Shown here: piece by piece, positions 24,834 to 33,361 of the stretch | Numbering within the stretch: position 1 is the first letter of the stretch | How the letters are laid out: every line of letters starts with the position of its first letter | From: Limihaloglobus sulfuriphilus | GTDB taxonomy: Bacteria; Planctomycetota; Phycisphaerae; Sedimentisphaerales; Sedimentisphaeraceae | Length of the DNA: 64,000 nt | Assembly (NCBI RefSeq): GCF_001999965.1 | Contig: NZ_CP019646.1 | Coordinates: 2,480,001-2,544,000, forward strand | Direction of reading: 5' to 3' | Position numbers and translations under genes: made by a program | Notes under the pieces: model-generated | Database searches by the model: none | What the model was told of the DNA's origin: nothing | The model's input: only the letters and a program-made list of their open reading frames with translations

Positions 24834-26738
24834 ATGGATAAAAAATTATCAAGACGGGCTTTTGTTGTAAACTCCACCGGCTTTGTCGCTTCGGGTGCAA
24901 TTTTGTTAAACGCGGCGGATTTTGCCCATGCAGAAAATGCCTCAATCATTCAGACCAAAGCAGAGATTATCAAACCTGAGACACTAATCGCCGGCAAAGC
25001 GTATGAAATAGTTATCGAGGTTACGAACGGCTCAGAGCCGATTCCGGTAGGCGGCGCGGTAATGCTGACGGTCCATCATGCCGTGGGGCACGTAATTAAA
25101 TTTCAGGTCAACAATCCCAACAGCCCGGGGTATGTTACAGTAAAAGGGAAAACCGCAGACAATTTCCGGCTTGAGACAGATGAATGGCTCACTGTTAAGG
25201 AAAAACTGTTTGCAGACATGGGCCCTCCTTCAAGGTCTTCAAACAGCCTGTTCCATAAAGGCGTCCTTGCGACGGTAACAAAAAAGCCTGTTGAGCCGCA
25301 TGAAAAGATCCGGTTCACACTCGGAGCCAACGCCGAGAAACTGGCAATGCCCGACTCAGAAATATCTGAACATGAATTCCGAATCAGCACGGATACCGAC
25401 GGCGACCGCAAATTTGAAAACATAGCCGCCAGTCCGGTAATTGATATCCTTGCTGATAACGCGGCGAGCCTGGCGGCTTTTGTGCCGGCGGACATTCAGG
25501 CGGGCAAAGAGTTTGAGATGCTGATCCGGGCCGAGGACGGCAACCTTAATACGGATTTCCGTTTTAACGCTGCAGCGGATATATTCGACGAACAGGAAAG
25601 GCTCATCAAACGCGGCGTCCGCTTTGAGAATGGCCTGGCAAAAACAATAATTTCAGCCGCCAAACCCGGCCACCAGAGATTCCGTATCCGCAGCGGGCAA
25701 TTATCAGGAAGAAGCAACCCCTGTATGGTCAGCACAGACATGCCGAAATACAAGATATTCTGGGGCGATATTCACGGCCATACCGATGTATCGGATGGGT
25801 TGAGGAAAACGATCGACGAATACTACGAGTACGGCCGCGACCAGGCGGGCCTAGATGTGTGCGCGGTTACTGACCATGGTTATTTTGACTGGCCGCAGAC
25901 AAAAAATTCGGCAAAGAAATTCTATCAGCCGCACAAATTTGTAACCATTCTCGGCCAGGAAGGCGGCACCACTGACCACATTAACTATTATTTCAAAAGT
26001 TTTGATGAAGACCACATACAGACCTGGCCGTCAACTCTCGAGGGAGTAATAGAGCAGCTTAACAAGCAATATGATGTCAAGAACCGGGCGGTAATTGCCG
26101 GACCGCATCATTTCACATATAACCGCGGCTCTGATGATTACCCGTTTGGAATATGGGACGAAAATATCTTCCGCTTTGTAGAGGTCTGCTCGTCCCACGG
26201 GACCAGCGAATACCTTGGCAATCCCAATCCATGCCCCGGAGCCTGCCAGGAATTCAAGTTCATGCAGGCCGGTCTGGCTAAGGGCAGGAAATTCGGTGTT
26301 ATCGGCTCAAGCGATACGCACTCTTCTCAGCCGGGGAGAAACAGCTGGAGCTATTACAGGGGCGGGCTGGTGGCTTTTCTCGCGGAGGATCTCACCTTTG
26401 ATTCTATCTGGGACGCATTCTACAACTACCGCGTATATGCCGCCGCTCTTGACAGGATATATATTGATTTCAAGATCAACGGCAGTCCGATGGGCACCAC
26501 TGTCAAGAGTTCTACCAGCAACACTGCCGCCTATACCGTGATCGGTAAAACTGATAAGCTGAACGTCACTCTAATCCATAACAACAAGGAAATCAGGACA
26601 GATTCCTGCGACAACGGCATTGTCAAAGTCGAAACTGAACTCGCCCCGGAACCGGGCAGCAATTTTGCTTATCTGCGTGTCGTTGAGGATAATTCACAGC
26701 GGGCGTGGTCAACGCCGATCTGGATAGACAACAGCTAA
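24834..26738 (+). CDS. Tat-exported DUF3604 protein with PHP-like metal site
   Basis: The 634-residue protein has a twin-arginine-like leader (SRRAFVVNSTGFVASGA). Residues 35-300 are beta-rich. A DUF3604 domain related to PHP phosphoesterases starts at about 305 with FWGDIHGHTDVSDG, and continues with VCAVTDHGYFDW, GPHHFTY and GVIGSSDTHSSQPG, all likely metal ligands. The family is common in planctomycete sugar and sulfatase clusters, but its reaction is not established; a metal-dependent hydrolase is the best statement. The start at 24834 is preferred over the TTG at 24822. It is the first gene of a three-gene operon, 34 bases before the glycosidase, under site 1. Confidence 0.8.
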   Translation: MDKKLSRRAFVVNSTGFVASGAILLNAADFAHAENASIIQTKAEIIKPETLIAGKAYEIVIEVTNGSEPIPVGGAVMLTVHHAVGHVIKFQVNNPNSPGYVTVKGKTADNFRLETDEWLTVKEKLFADMGPPSRSSNSLFHKGVLATVTKKPVEPHEKIRFTLGANAEKLAMPDSEISEHEFRISTDTDGDRKFENIAASPVIDILADNAASLAAFVPADIQAGKEFEMLIRAEDGNLNTDFRFNAAADIFDEQERLIKRGVRFENGLAKTIISAAKPGHQRFRIRSGQLSGRSNPCMVSTDMPKYKIFWGDIHGHTDVSDGLRKTIDEYYEYGRDQAGLDVCAVTDHGYFDWPQTKNSAKKFYQPHKFVTILGQEGGTTDHINYYFKSFDEDHIQTWPSTLEGVIEQLNKQYDVKNRAVIAGPHHFTYNRGSDDYPFGIWDENIFRFVEVCSSHGTSEYLGNPNPCPGACQEFKFMQAGLAKGRKFGVIGSSDTHSSQPGRNSWSYYRGGLVAFLAEDLTFDSIWDAFYNYRVYAAALDRIYIDFKINGSPMGTTVKSSTSNTAAYTVIGKTDKLNVTLIHNNKEIRTDSCDNGIVKVETELAPEPGSNFAYLRVVEDNSQRAWSTPIWIDNS

Positions 26739-26772
26739 GACAAGACGGAACAGAAAACTTTTAAGGTTTAAA

Positions 26773-28263
26773 ATGACCGGCAAACTGATCTATACAACAG
26801 TATTTCTTTCTGCGCTGATTCTGGCTCATGCCGGCGGACTTGATTTTGAGAAACCGGCGGAGAAAGGCGTTACGATAAACAAAGGCAAAGATATCAGCCT
26901 TATCAATGCCGCCGGTGAGCCGTTCAGGGCAAGAGGTGTGTTTTATTATCAGAGCCGGGCTTCGCATTTCTATTTTCTTGAAGGCCTTGATATCGACAGG
27001 GTGGACAGCGACCTGGAGCTGTTAAGCAAAACCGGCTTTAATACCGTAGGCCTTGGGCTGAACTGGGGAGAGCTCGTAATACACACAGACCCGCAGGATT
27101 CTTTCAGGCCGGTCGAATATAATCTGGAGAATGTCAGAAAGCTCAAACTCCTGCTCGATGCGGTAAAAAAGCATCAGATGTACGTCTATATTCTTGTCGG
27201 CTATGAGAAAGTTCCGCCGGAGGTGCCCGCAAAAAAATATGAAGCCGTATCAGATAACAGCGGCAGGGAGATAGAAGGTTTCAGGGGGTACCTGATTGAG
27301 GATTTTCTGTTAGACCCCGCCGTTAACAGCGGCTTTCTTGATTATCTCAGAGTTCTGGCAAAGACTGCCGCTGCTTACGATAATATAATTGGATCTGCCT
27401 TTTATTTTGAGATGCTCAACCCGCAAATGCCCTATGCCTATGACTGGCCGATACTCAACAGAAACTGGCGCAGATATTTGAACGATAGAAACCCGGAAGT
27501 TGACTACTGGAACAGAAGATGGAACACAAAGTATAAAGACATATCGCGGATTCCTCTGCCGCTGCATGACAGGGATTACTGGAAACGCTGGTACAAGAGC
27601 AGAGGCGCTGAGCCGCATGAATCGCATCCGCTGATGTGGCGTGATTTTTACGATTATTACATCGGCGGAATTCTAACCGAAGGCAGATACGGGATGTCTT
27701 TTGAGCAGATGAGCGATGCAATCAAGTCAGCAGACCCCGGGGCCTTGACACTGTTCAAACCGTTCTATCCCAAACGATGGGCGTGGGAGCTTGGCTTTGT
27801 AGAAGAATACGTTAAAGACGGCTCGATTCCCGATGATGCCCGGCGTGCTTTTGACCGCTATTTCACGCCGACCGGCATAGACATGATCGCGTGCTGGGCG
27901 TATCCTGATTTCTCCCGCGAAAGCAGCGAGAGGGCCAGGCAGCTATCGTTCGATATATTTGCAGAAAAGATTGATTTGCTTTTTGGTGTATCTTCTCTGC
28001 CGGTATTCTGCCAGGAGTTCGGTATAGACCACCATCAATGGAATCAAGACGAATGCTCGATTTTCCTGGCAAACGCCATAAAATATTTCAATTCAAATCC
28101 GGTACTGGGTTACAATATATGGCAAAGCCATGATTTTATCGGACATCCGCATACGGATCAAATTCAGCCTAATTTCGGGATATTTGACATCAATGGAGAT
28201 CCGTACAAAGCGGTTGAGAAAATTACGGAGCTGCAAACAGAAAAAAACCTGCCGAGTGAATAA
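26773..28263 (+). CDS. Secreted GH42-like (clan GH-A) glycoside hydrolase
   Basis: The 496-residue protein has a signal peptide ending near AHA-GG, followed by a TIM barrel. Clan GH-A features are GLGLNWGE on an early strand; a candidate acid/base E213 in YFEMLNP; an insertion VDYWNRRWNTKYKDISRIPLP resembling the Leu-Asn-Arg-Trp segment of GH42 beta-galactosidases; and a candidate nucleophile E415 in VFCQEFG. The acid/base lacks the usual preceding Asn, so activity on a typical beta-galactoside is not assured. The ribosome binding site is AAGG, 6 bases before the ATG. It is the second gene of the operon, between the DUF3604 and UroD-family genes. Confidence 0.75.
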   Translation: MTGKLIYTTVFLSALILAHAGGLDFEKPAEKGVTINKGKDISLINAAGEPFRARGVFYYQSRASHFYFLEGLDIDRVDSDLELLSKTGFNTVGLGLNWGELVIHTDPQDSFRPVEYNLENVRKLKLLLDAVKKHQMYVYILVGYEKVPPEVPAKKYEAVSDNSGREIEGFRGYLIEDFLLDPAVNSGFLDYLRVLAKTAAAYDNIIGSAFYFEMLNPQMPYAYDWPILNRNWRRYLNDRNPEVDYWNRRWNTKYKDISRIPLPLHDRDYWKRWYKSRGAEPHESHPLMWRDFYDYYIGGILTEGRYGMSFEQMSDAIKSADPGALTLFKPFYPKRWAWELGFVEEYVKDGSIPDDARRAFDRYFTPTGIDMIACWAYPDFSRESSERARQLSFDIFAEKIDLLFGVSSLPVFCQEFGIDHHQWNQDECSIFLANAIKYFNSNPVLGYNIWQSHDFIGHPHTDQIQPNFGIFDINGDPYKAVEKITELQTEKNLPSE

Positions 28264-28286
28264 TAAAATTTCAGAAAGTTGATAAC

Positions 28287-29384
28287 ATGACAGGAAAAGA
28301 GCGGCTGCTCACAGCAATCAAAGGCGGAATACCGGACCATGTCCCCGCGGCACCAGACCTGTATGAAATGATACCAATCCGTGTCTCGGGTAAAAAGCCA
28401 TGGGATATTATCGCCTACAATGATCCGCCGGTATGGAAGGCCCGGATCGACGCGTGCAGGAAATTCGGCGTTGACGCATACATTCCCTTATGGATACCCG
28501 CGGCGGATGAGCCGGTCAGTGCGGTGGTAAAGAGAACAGACGAACAAATCATCGTGAGGCGTTTTACAGAGCTGGAGGGAAAACGCCGCTGGGAACGGGA
28601 TGTTATGGTTTTGACTGACGGGCACGCAAGCTCAATCGTGAGGGCTTCTCAGATGGGGATTTCTGATGAGCTTGAAGACTTTGAAATTATCCGGCCCGAT
28701 TATCAGGCCGCGGACCGGCGATACTTTGAAGACGCAAGGGGATATCTCGGCGATGACGGAGTTATAGCACCGATGGTCTCACTGCCGGTGCTCAGCCATT
28801 CGGAAGAAGAAATGCTGGCATATTTCGATGATTCCCAAAAGATAAAACAGGAAAAACACGAAATCGGCACGGCAGTGCTTGAGCGGGTAAAGGAAATTTT
28901 GTCATGGAAACCGGATACTCTTCTTATAGGCAACAGCGGCATGATGCTGTTTAACCCGCCGCCGATTTTTCGTGAGCTGGGGCTTTACTTGCTTCAGGAG
29001 ATAACCAGACTCTGCAAGCAGGCCGGAGTTGCGACAAACCTGCACTGCTGCGGAACGGAAAGAGAGCTGGTCAAAATCGCGGCAGAAGAATCAGAGCTGA
29101 ACTGCATTGAACCGCTTGAGCCGCCGCCGATGGGCGACTGCGACCTGGCTCAAATCAAGCAGACATTCGGCAGCCGAATTGCCCTCAAGGGCAACCTGCA
29201 CACAACGGAAATTATGCTGATGGGCTCGGTTGAACAGGTGGCAGATGCCTGTAAAAAAGCGATAGACGCGGCAGTCGCCGGCGGCGGTTTTATCCTCTCC
29301 ACAGGCGATCAGGTGCCGATGGGTACGCCGTTTGAGAATATCGAGATTATGATGAAAGTTGCCCAGACATACGGCAGGTACTGA
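28287..29384 (+). CDS. Uroporphyrinogen decarboxylase-family protein (MtaA-like)
   Basis: The 365-residue cytoplasmic protein has the URO-D barrel. Signatures are TGKERLLTAIKGGIPDHVP at the start, CGTERELVKIAAEESELNCIEP in the C-terminal third, and IALKGNLHT. The HCCG at 253-256 resembles the zinc-binding HxCG of corrinoid methyltransferases of the MtaA/MtbA type. True heme-pathway HemE has a conserved arginine/aspartate N-terminus that I do not see here, so a methyl-transfer role is more likely. It is the last gene of an operon with a DUF3604 protein and a glycosidase, which suggests a part in catabolism of a methylated sugar; that is inference. Confidence 0.75.
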   Translation: MTGKERLLTAIKGGIPDHVPAAPDLYEMIPIRVSGKKPWDIIAYNDPPVWKARIDACRKFGVDAYIPLWIPAADEPVSAVVKRTDEQIIVRRFTELEGKRRWERDVMVLTDGHASSIVRASQMGISDELEDFEIIRPDYQAADRRYFEDARGYLGDDGVIAPMVSLPVLSHSEEEMLAYFDDSQKIKQEKHEIGTAVLERVKEILSWKPDTLLIGNSGMMLFNPPPIFRELGLYLLQEITRLCKQAGVATNLHCCGTERELVKIAAEESELNCIEPLEPPPMGDCDLAQIKQTFGSRIALKGNLHTTEIMLMGSVEQVADACKKAIDAAVAGGGFILSTGDQVPMGTPFENIEIMMKVAQTYGRY

Positions 29385-29394
29385 TACCCCGTGA

Positions 29395-31401
29395 TTAGTC
29401 TGTGAGCTTTTGTATCAGGAAATCGTAAATATCCGCGTATTTATTGTCCTTGATCCCGGGGGCACTTACAACAGATTCTATACCGAGCTTACGCATAGCC
29501 TGCCGGAGTTTCAGCCCCAGAAGCGGGTGATGCACCCATAAGTTCTGATTGGTCTGTGCGGTTATTTTTTCATTTGGAATGTTGTAAGCCATGTAAACCG
29601 GCGGATCGTCTCTGGTCAGGTGGTTGATCGGAGAGGCATCCTCCGCCAGCGCGGCCACTCTGGGGGTCTCTATTGTTTCGCCCTCACGAATTCCGTAAAA
29701 ATCCGCAAGAGCCGAATGCGGTGGGAGATCAGGACATTCAAACCACTTTCGGATAACGCGCATGTCATAGCTTGACTGTCCGGCAAGCGTACCTGCCGCA
29801 ATAATTCGGGTAGATTCTCTGGCGATTGGATTTTCGCTTTCAGGTTCGGCCATGTCGTCTTTAAAAGCAAGCCACAGAGATATACCGGCGCCGGCAGAGC
29901 CGCCATAGCAGGCTATCCTCAATGGGTCTATATTCAACCGGCCTGCCTGTGAACGGATAAACTGCACGCCGCGGGCGCAGTCATTCATCGCCGCGGGATA
30001 AGGGTGTTTGCCGCCGTCTGTCAGGCGGTAGTTCATAGAAGCAAACGATACGCCCTTGTCAAGAAACCGCTGTATCACGTCTTTCTGTATGTGGCTTTTA
30101 TCGCCGCCCCTGAAGCCTCCGCCGTGAATGTAAATGCACAGAGGTGTCGGCTCGCCCTTGCCCTCTGACGCGGCAAGCCATAAATCAAAGGCCTGTCTTT
30201 CATGCCCCCCGTATTTTATGTCTGTGTACTTTGACTTAAGGTAAGACTTAGCCGCTGCTGCTCCGCTATTTTCACGGCTATATACTTTTTCACTTGCCAG
30301 CAGTGCCAGCCGCTCGCCGACCGGCTGTTTGTCCGGCGGGTGAATCGCATCATCGCGGCCGCAGTCCAGAGTTACAACCATCTCCACCCCCCGCATCTTG
30401 TCGGCGACCTCTGCCTGGGCGGCCTGAACGGCCTGCCAGTCATTGCCGGGGCCTGCGTTATACCGCGGCAGCTGAACAATCAAAAACGGCAGTGAAGAAT
30501 CCTTAAAACCGTCCCGCCAACTATTTATAAGGGCTGTGAGAGTCTGCTCATAACCATAGGCAAGCCACTTCTGGGAATTGCCCTCGCCCTGATACCAGAC
30601 AACGCCGCGAGCGGAAAACGGCTGCAAAGGCGCGACCTTGCCGTTGTACATAGCTGCCGGACGGCGGAAATTATCCTCTCCCCAGTAGCCTTTTGGGTCA
30701 GATTCGCCGGGCGTAATTTCCTTTGCGGCTTTGTCCAGAAACGGCCGTGCGGACGGGATACTTTTGAGAGTTTCCATATCAATCCAGCACTCGGCGTATG
30801 TTCCTCCCATCTGTGTATTTACCAGAGCCAGCGGGGTATCTGATTCCAGCAGCTCGCGGAGCTTGCGTGCGAAGAAAAAACCAACGCCGGAAAGACTCGG
30901 GGCGTTTTGGGGGTTGCAGTTTATCCACTGCCCGCCGGTAACATCACGTGCGGATTTGTCGGCAGCACCCTGATAGGGCCACTGGGTGAAAATCCTCAGC
31001 CAGGGATAATCCGCCTCTGCCGCGGCTTCGGCTCCGCCGTCACTTTTGGAGAGAGGCCAGCCCATGTTGGATTGTCCGGCGAGAATCCACACCTCGCCTA
31101 CCAGGATATCTGAGTATTCGAGGGTTGATTCGCCTGAACGGATTGTCAATGCCTCGGGTCTGGAAGATACGGGTAATGGGTCAAGCCAAACCCGCCAGCT
31201 GCCGGCAGAATCTGCCCGGGTGGTTTTCAGCTGATCGGCAAACTTAACTGTAACCTCTGTTTCGGGATCGGCCTCGCCCCATATCGCGGCAGGCTTTCGG
31301 CTTTGAATTACCATTGAATCGCTGAAAATCGACGGCACCCAAAGATCAGCATAAACCGAACAGAATGATAATGTTACAATAAATAGAGCTAACTTTTTCA
31401 C
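29395..31401 (-). CDS. Two-domain esterase: SASA-type acetylesterase fused to alpha/beta hydrolase
   Basis: The 668-residue secreted protein has a signal peptide, then a beta module, then a sialate O-acetylesterase-like SGNH domain with nucleophile motif GQSNM (S111) and D350/H354 (CGRDDAIHPPDK). From about 400 a second, different fold begins: an HSL/carboxylesterase-type alpha/beta hydrolase with oxyanion motif HGGGF (426-430) and nucleophile elbow GGSAG (S502). Each domain alone is a complete esterase. Fusion of the two suggests removal of two kinds of ester, for example acetyl groups at different positions, from one polysaccharide. The start is GTG with AGGA 7 bases upstream. It is the last gene of the eight-gene operon. 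Confidence 0.85.
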   Translation of the reverse strand: MKKLALFIVTLSFCSVYADLWVPSIFSDSMVIQSRKPAAIWGEADPETEVTVKFADQLKTTRADSAGSWRVWLDPLPVSSRPEALTIRSGESTLEYSDILVGEVWILAGQSNMGWPLSKSDGGAEAAAEADYPWLRIFTQWPYQGAADKSARDVTGGQWINCNPQNAPSLSGVGFFFARKLRELLESDTPLALVNTQMGGTYAECWIDMETLKSIPSARPFLDKAAKEITPGESDPKGYWGEDNFRRPAAMYNGKVAPLQPFSARGVVWYQGEGNSQKWLAYGYEQTLTALINSWRDGFKDSSLPFLIVQLPRYNAGPGNDWQAVQAAQAEVADKMRGVEMVVTLDCGRDDAIHPPDKQPVGERLALLASEKVYSRENSGAAAAKSYLKSKYTDIKYGGHERQAFDLWLAASEGKGEPTPLCIYIHGGGFRGGDKSHIQKDVIQRFLDKGVSFASMNYRLTDGGKHPYPAAMNDCARGVQFIRSQAGRLNIDPLRIACYGGSAGAGISLWLAFKDDMAEPESENPIARESTRIIAAGTLAGQSSYDMRVIRKWFECPDLPPHSALADFYGIREGETIETPRVAALAEDASPINHLTRDDPPVYMAYNIPNEKITAQTNQNLWVHHPLLGLKLRQAMRKLGIESVVSAPGIKDNKYADIYDFLIQKLTD

Positions 31402-31410
31402 GGCGATATC

Positions 31411-33306
31411 CTATTGGGCTAATGAAAAAAGAATCCGTTCAACTGAGACGGCTTTGGTTTTCTTCTCAGTCTCGCCCGCGGCAACGGTGAGGGGTATTTT
31501 GCCTTTGGGCAGGTTCAAAACTCCAAACTCAATAGAATTATCCGTCGCCTTCTGCTGTGTTATTGTCTGTCCCGCGGCGGTAATTGACAAAGGTGCCGCG
31601 TTTGTAAGTTCTTTTCCGGTAAGCCTTATAGCATATTTGCCCTGCTTTGCCACATCGAGCTGATACGCGGCGCTGTCACCGGCGAGAGCGAAGCCCTGCA
31701 GAACATTTGTAACATACATTTCGCCGGAGACATCCTGCACCTTGCCGGCGTAGCCCCAGTACGTGCCGTCGGGATATTTCCATGTTGACGGGTCTCCGAT
31801 GAGGATTGGCGCCATACGGAACGCGCCGCCCTCGTTTATCGCGTAATCCCAGCGGCGGCGGCATTCTGCCAGCATACGGGCGGTTATTTTGGGCTGTTCT
31901 TTGCTCAAATCCCGGGTTTCCTGAATATCGTTTACTTTATCATAGAGCTCAACCCTGCCGCCGGGACGGACATGGAGTTTATATTTTGGCCCGCAGAGCG
32001 AGACATGGTGATCTTCCAGCCTGAGCGACGGCGGATCGGGAACAAAACCCCGCGGCGCCTTTACCATACCCTCGCCCCATATCGTCATGCGGAAGATTTC
32101 CGGATGCTCTACCAGGGTGTCTTTGTCATCAAGTGCCCGGCGAAGGCTTACGCCGCAAAACGGCTTGTGCGAAACTATATCATCATCTATGCCGGCGTAA
32201 TCAAGCAGCGTCGGCAGGATATCCTCCGCCGCCGCGAACTGATTGCGGCCGCCTGCAGGAATAACGCCCGGATAACGCACTATCAACGGAACACGCACGC
32301 CGTTTTCCCAGACCAGCGTTTTACTGCCGCGAAGGCCGGCAACGTTTCGTATGTTCCAGTCCGGCGTATCAATATGCCCGTCCTTATCCACTTCCCGAGC
32401 ACTGGGGCCGGTCTGGCCGTTGTCGCTGACAAAGACTACGATAGTGTCGCGGTCCTGGCCCGTCTGAGCGAGAGTATCGAGAAGTCTGCCGATACATGCG
32501 TCCATCTGTTCAATGTGACTGAAACATGCGGCGATATTATCCGAGCAGCCCTTTTCGCGGTAATACGGCGCATAGCGTTCATCAACCGGCTCCCAGGGCA
32601 GGTGCGGGATAATGTAAGCCATTGTCAGCAGCCAGGGTTTGTCTTTTTTTTCTTTGATGAAATTTACCGCTTCATCTGTCCATATCTCCGAAGTCCAGCC
32701 TTCATACTTATTGTTCTGCCATTGAAGCGGCATCTCGCCGTCTGGTTTACGTCTTAATACCGGGTCTTTATGCTGGTATCCGCCGCCTGCAAGAGCATCG
32801 TTCCAGCCGGCAAACCACGGCAGCGTATGCACCTGCGCCGGGCAGTCGTCTTTTCCGATATAAAAGGTTTCATACCCGCCGGCTTTGAAAAACGCAGGCA
32901 TCATGGTTTCATCAGTACGCAGGTTCTGCCGAATAGGCACGCCCCATACGCCGGTCAGCAGGTGGTTTCTGCCGGTGTAGAGCATACTGCGGGCGGGTGA
33001 ACAGGCGGCGCCGGTTGAATAGTTGCGGAGTAACGCCCCCGCGCGCGCCAATTCATCAATGTTAGGGGTACGCACTATCTGGTTATCCATGAAACCGAAA
33101 TCGCCATAGCCCTGGTCATCGCTGATTATCAGCAGAACGTTGGGCCTTTTTCGCGGCGGGGAAAGTTTATCTGCCGCAGTTTCAGACGAGACGGTTTTGC
33201 TGCGCATAGCGTTTGCTACCGAAGCCGAACCGGTAAACGCAACCGCCGCAGACGTGCTCATCATCAATCTTAAAAAACCTCTGCGGTTGACTTTATCTGT
33301 TTTCAT
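31411..33306 (-). CDS. S1-family sulfatase (CSPAR) with C-terminal beta module
   Basis: The enzyme hydrolyses sulfate esters and is exported by a twin-arginine-like leader (NRRGFLRLMMSTSAAVA). The alkaline-phosphatase fold is shown by NVLLIISDDQGYGDFG (two calcium aspartates) and ACSPARSMLYTGR, in which C102 is the residue converted to formylglycine. IIPHLPWEP and VFVSDNGQTG are other family motifs. The last 150 residues, after the sulfatase fold, are beta-rich and may bind carbohydrate. The ATG at 33306 follows AAGGAG by 8 bases. It lies 9 bases before the esterase gene. The substrate cannot be assigned. Confidence 0.93.
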   Translation of the reverse strand: MKTDKVNRRGFLRLMMSTSAAVAFTGSASVANAMRSKTVSSETAADKLSPPRKRPNVLLIISDDQGYGDFGFMDNQIVRTPNIDELARAGALLRNYSTGAACSPARSMLYTGRNHLLTGVWGVPIRQNLRTDETMMPAFFKAGGYETFYIGKDDCPAQVHTLPWFAGWNDALAGGGYQHKDPVLRRKPDGEMPLQWQNNKYEGWTSEIWTDEAVNFIKEKKDKPWLLTMAYIIPHLPWEPVDERYAPYYREKGCSDNIAACFSHIEQMDACIGRLLDTLAQTGQDRDTIVVFVSDNGQTGPSAREVDKDGHIDTPDWNIRNVAGLRGSKTLVWENGVRVPLIVRYPGVIPAGGRNQFAAAEDILPTLLDYAGIDDDIVSHKPFCGVSLRRALDDKDTLVEHPEIFRMTIWGEGMVKAPRGFVPDPPSLRLEDHHVSLCGPKYKLHVRPGGRVELYDKVNDIQETRDLSKEQPKITARMLAECRRRWDYAINEGGAFRMAPILIGDPSTWKYPDGTYWGYAGKVQDVSGEMYVTNVLQGFALAGDSAAYQLDVAKQGKYAIRLTGKELTNAAPLSITAAGQTITQQKATDNSIEFGVLNLPKGKIPLTVAAGETEKKTKAVSVERILFSLAQ

Positions 33307-33361
33307 TTGCAAGACTCCTTGTTGAGACGCTCATCTTAAAATTCTTCTGCATACAGGAATG

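Noticed and set aside
26773-28263. Calling the barrel protein a definite beta-galactosidase
   Set aside because: The acid/base position is FEMLN rather than the usual NE, so only clan-level assignment is supportable.
32000-32757. 261-codon plus-strand frame opposite a sulfatase
   Set aside because: It is the complement of a clear sulfatase coding region and has no motif of its own.
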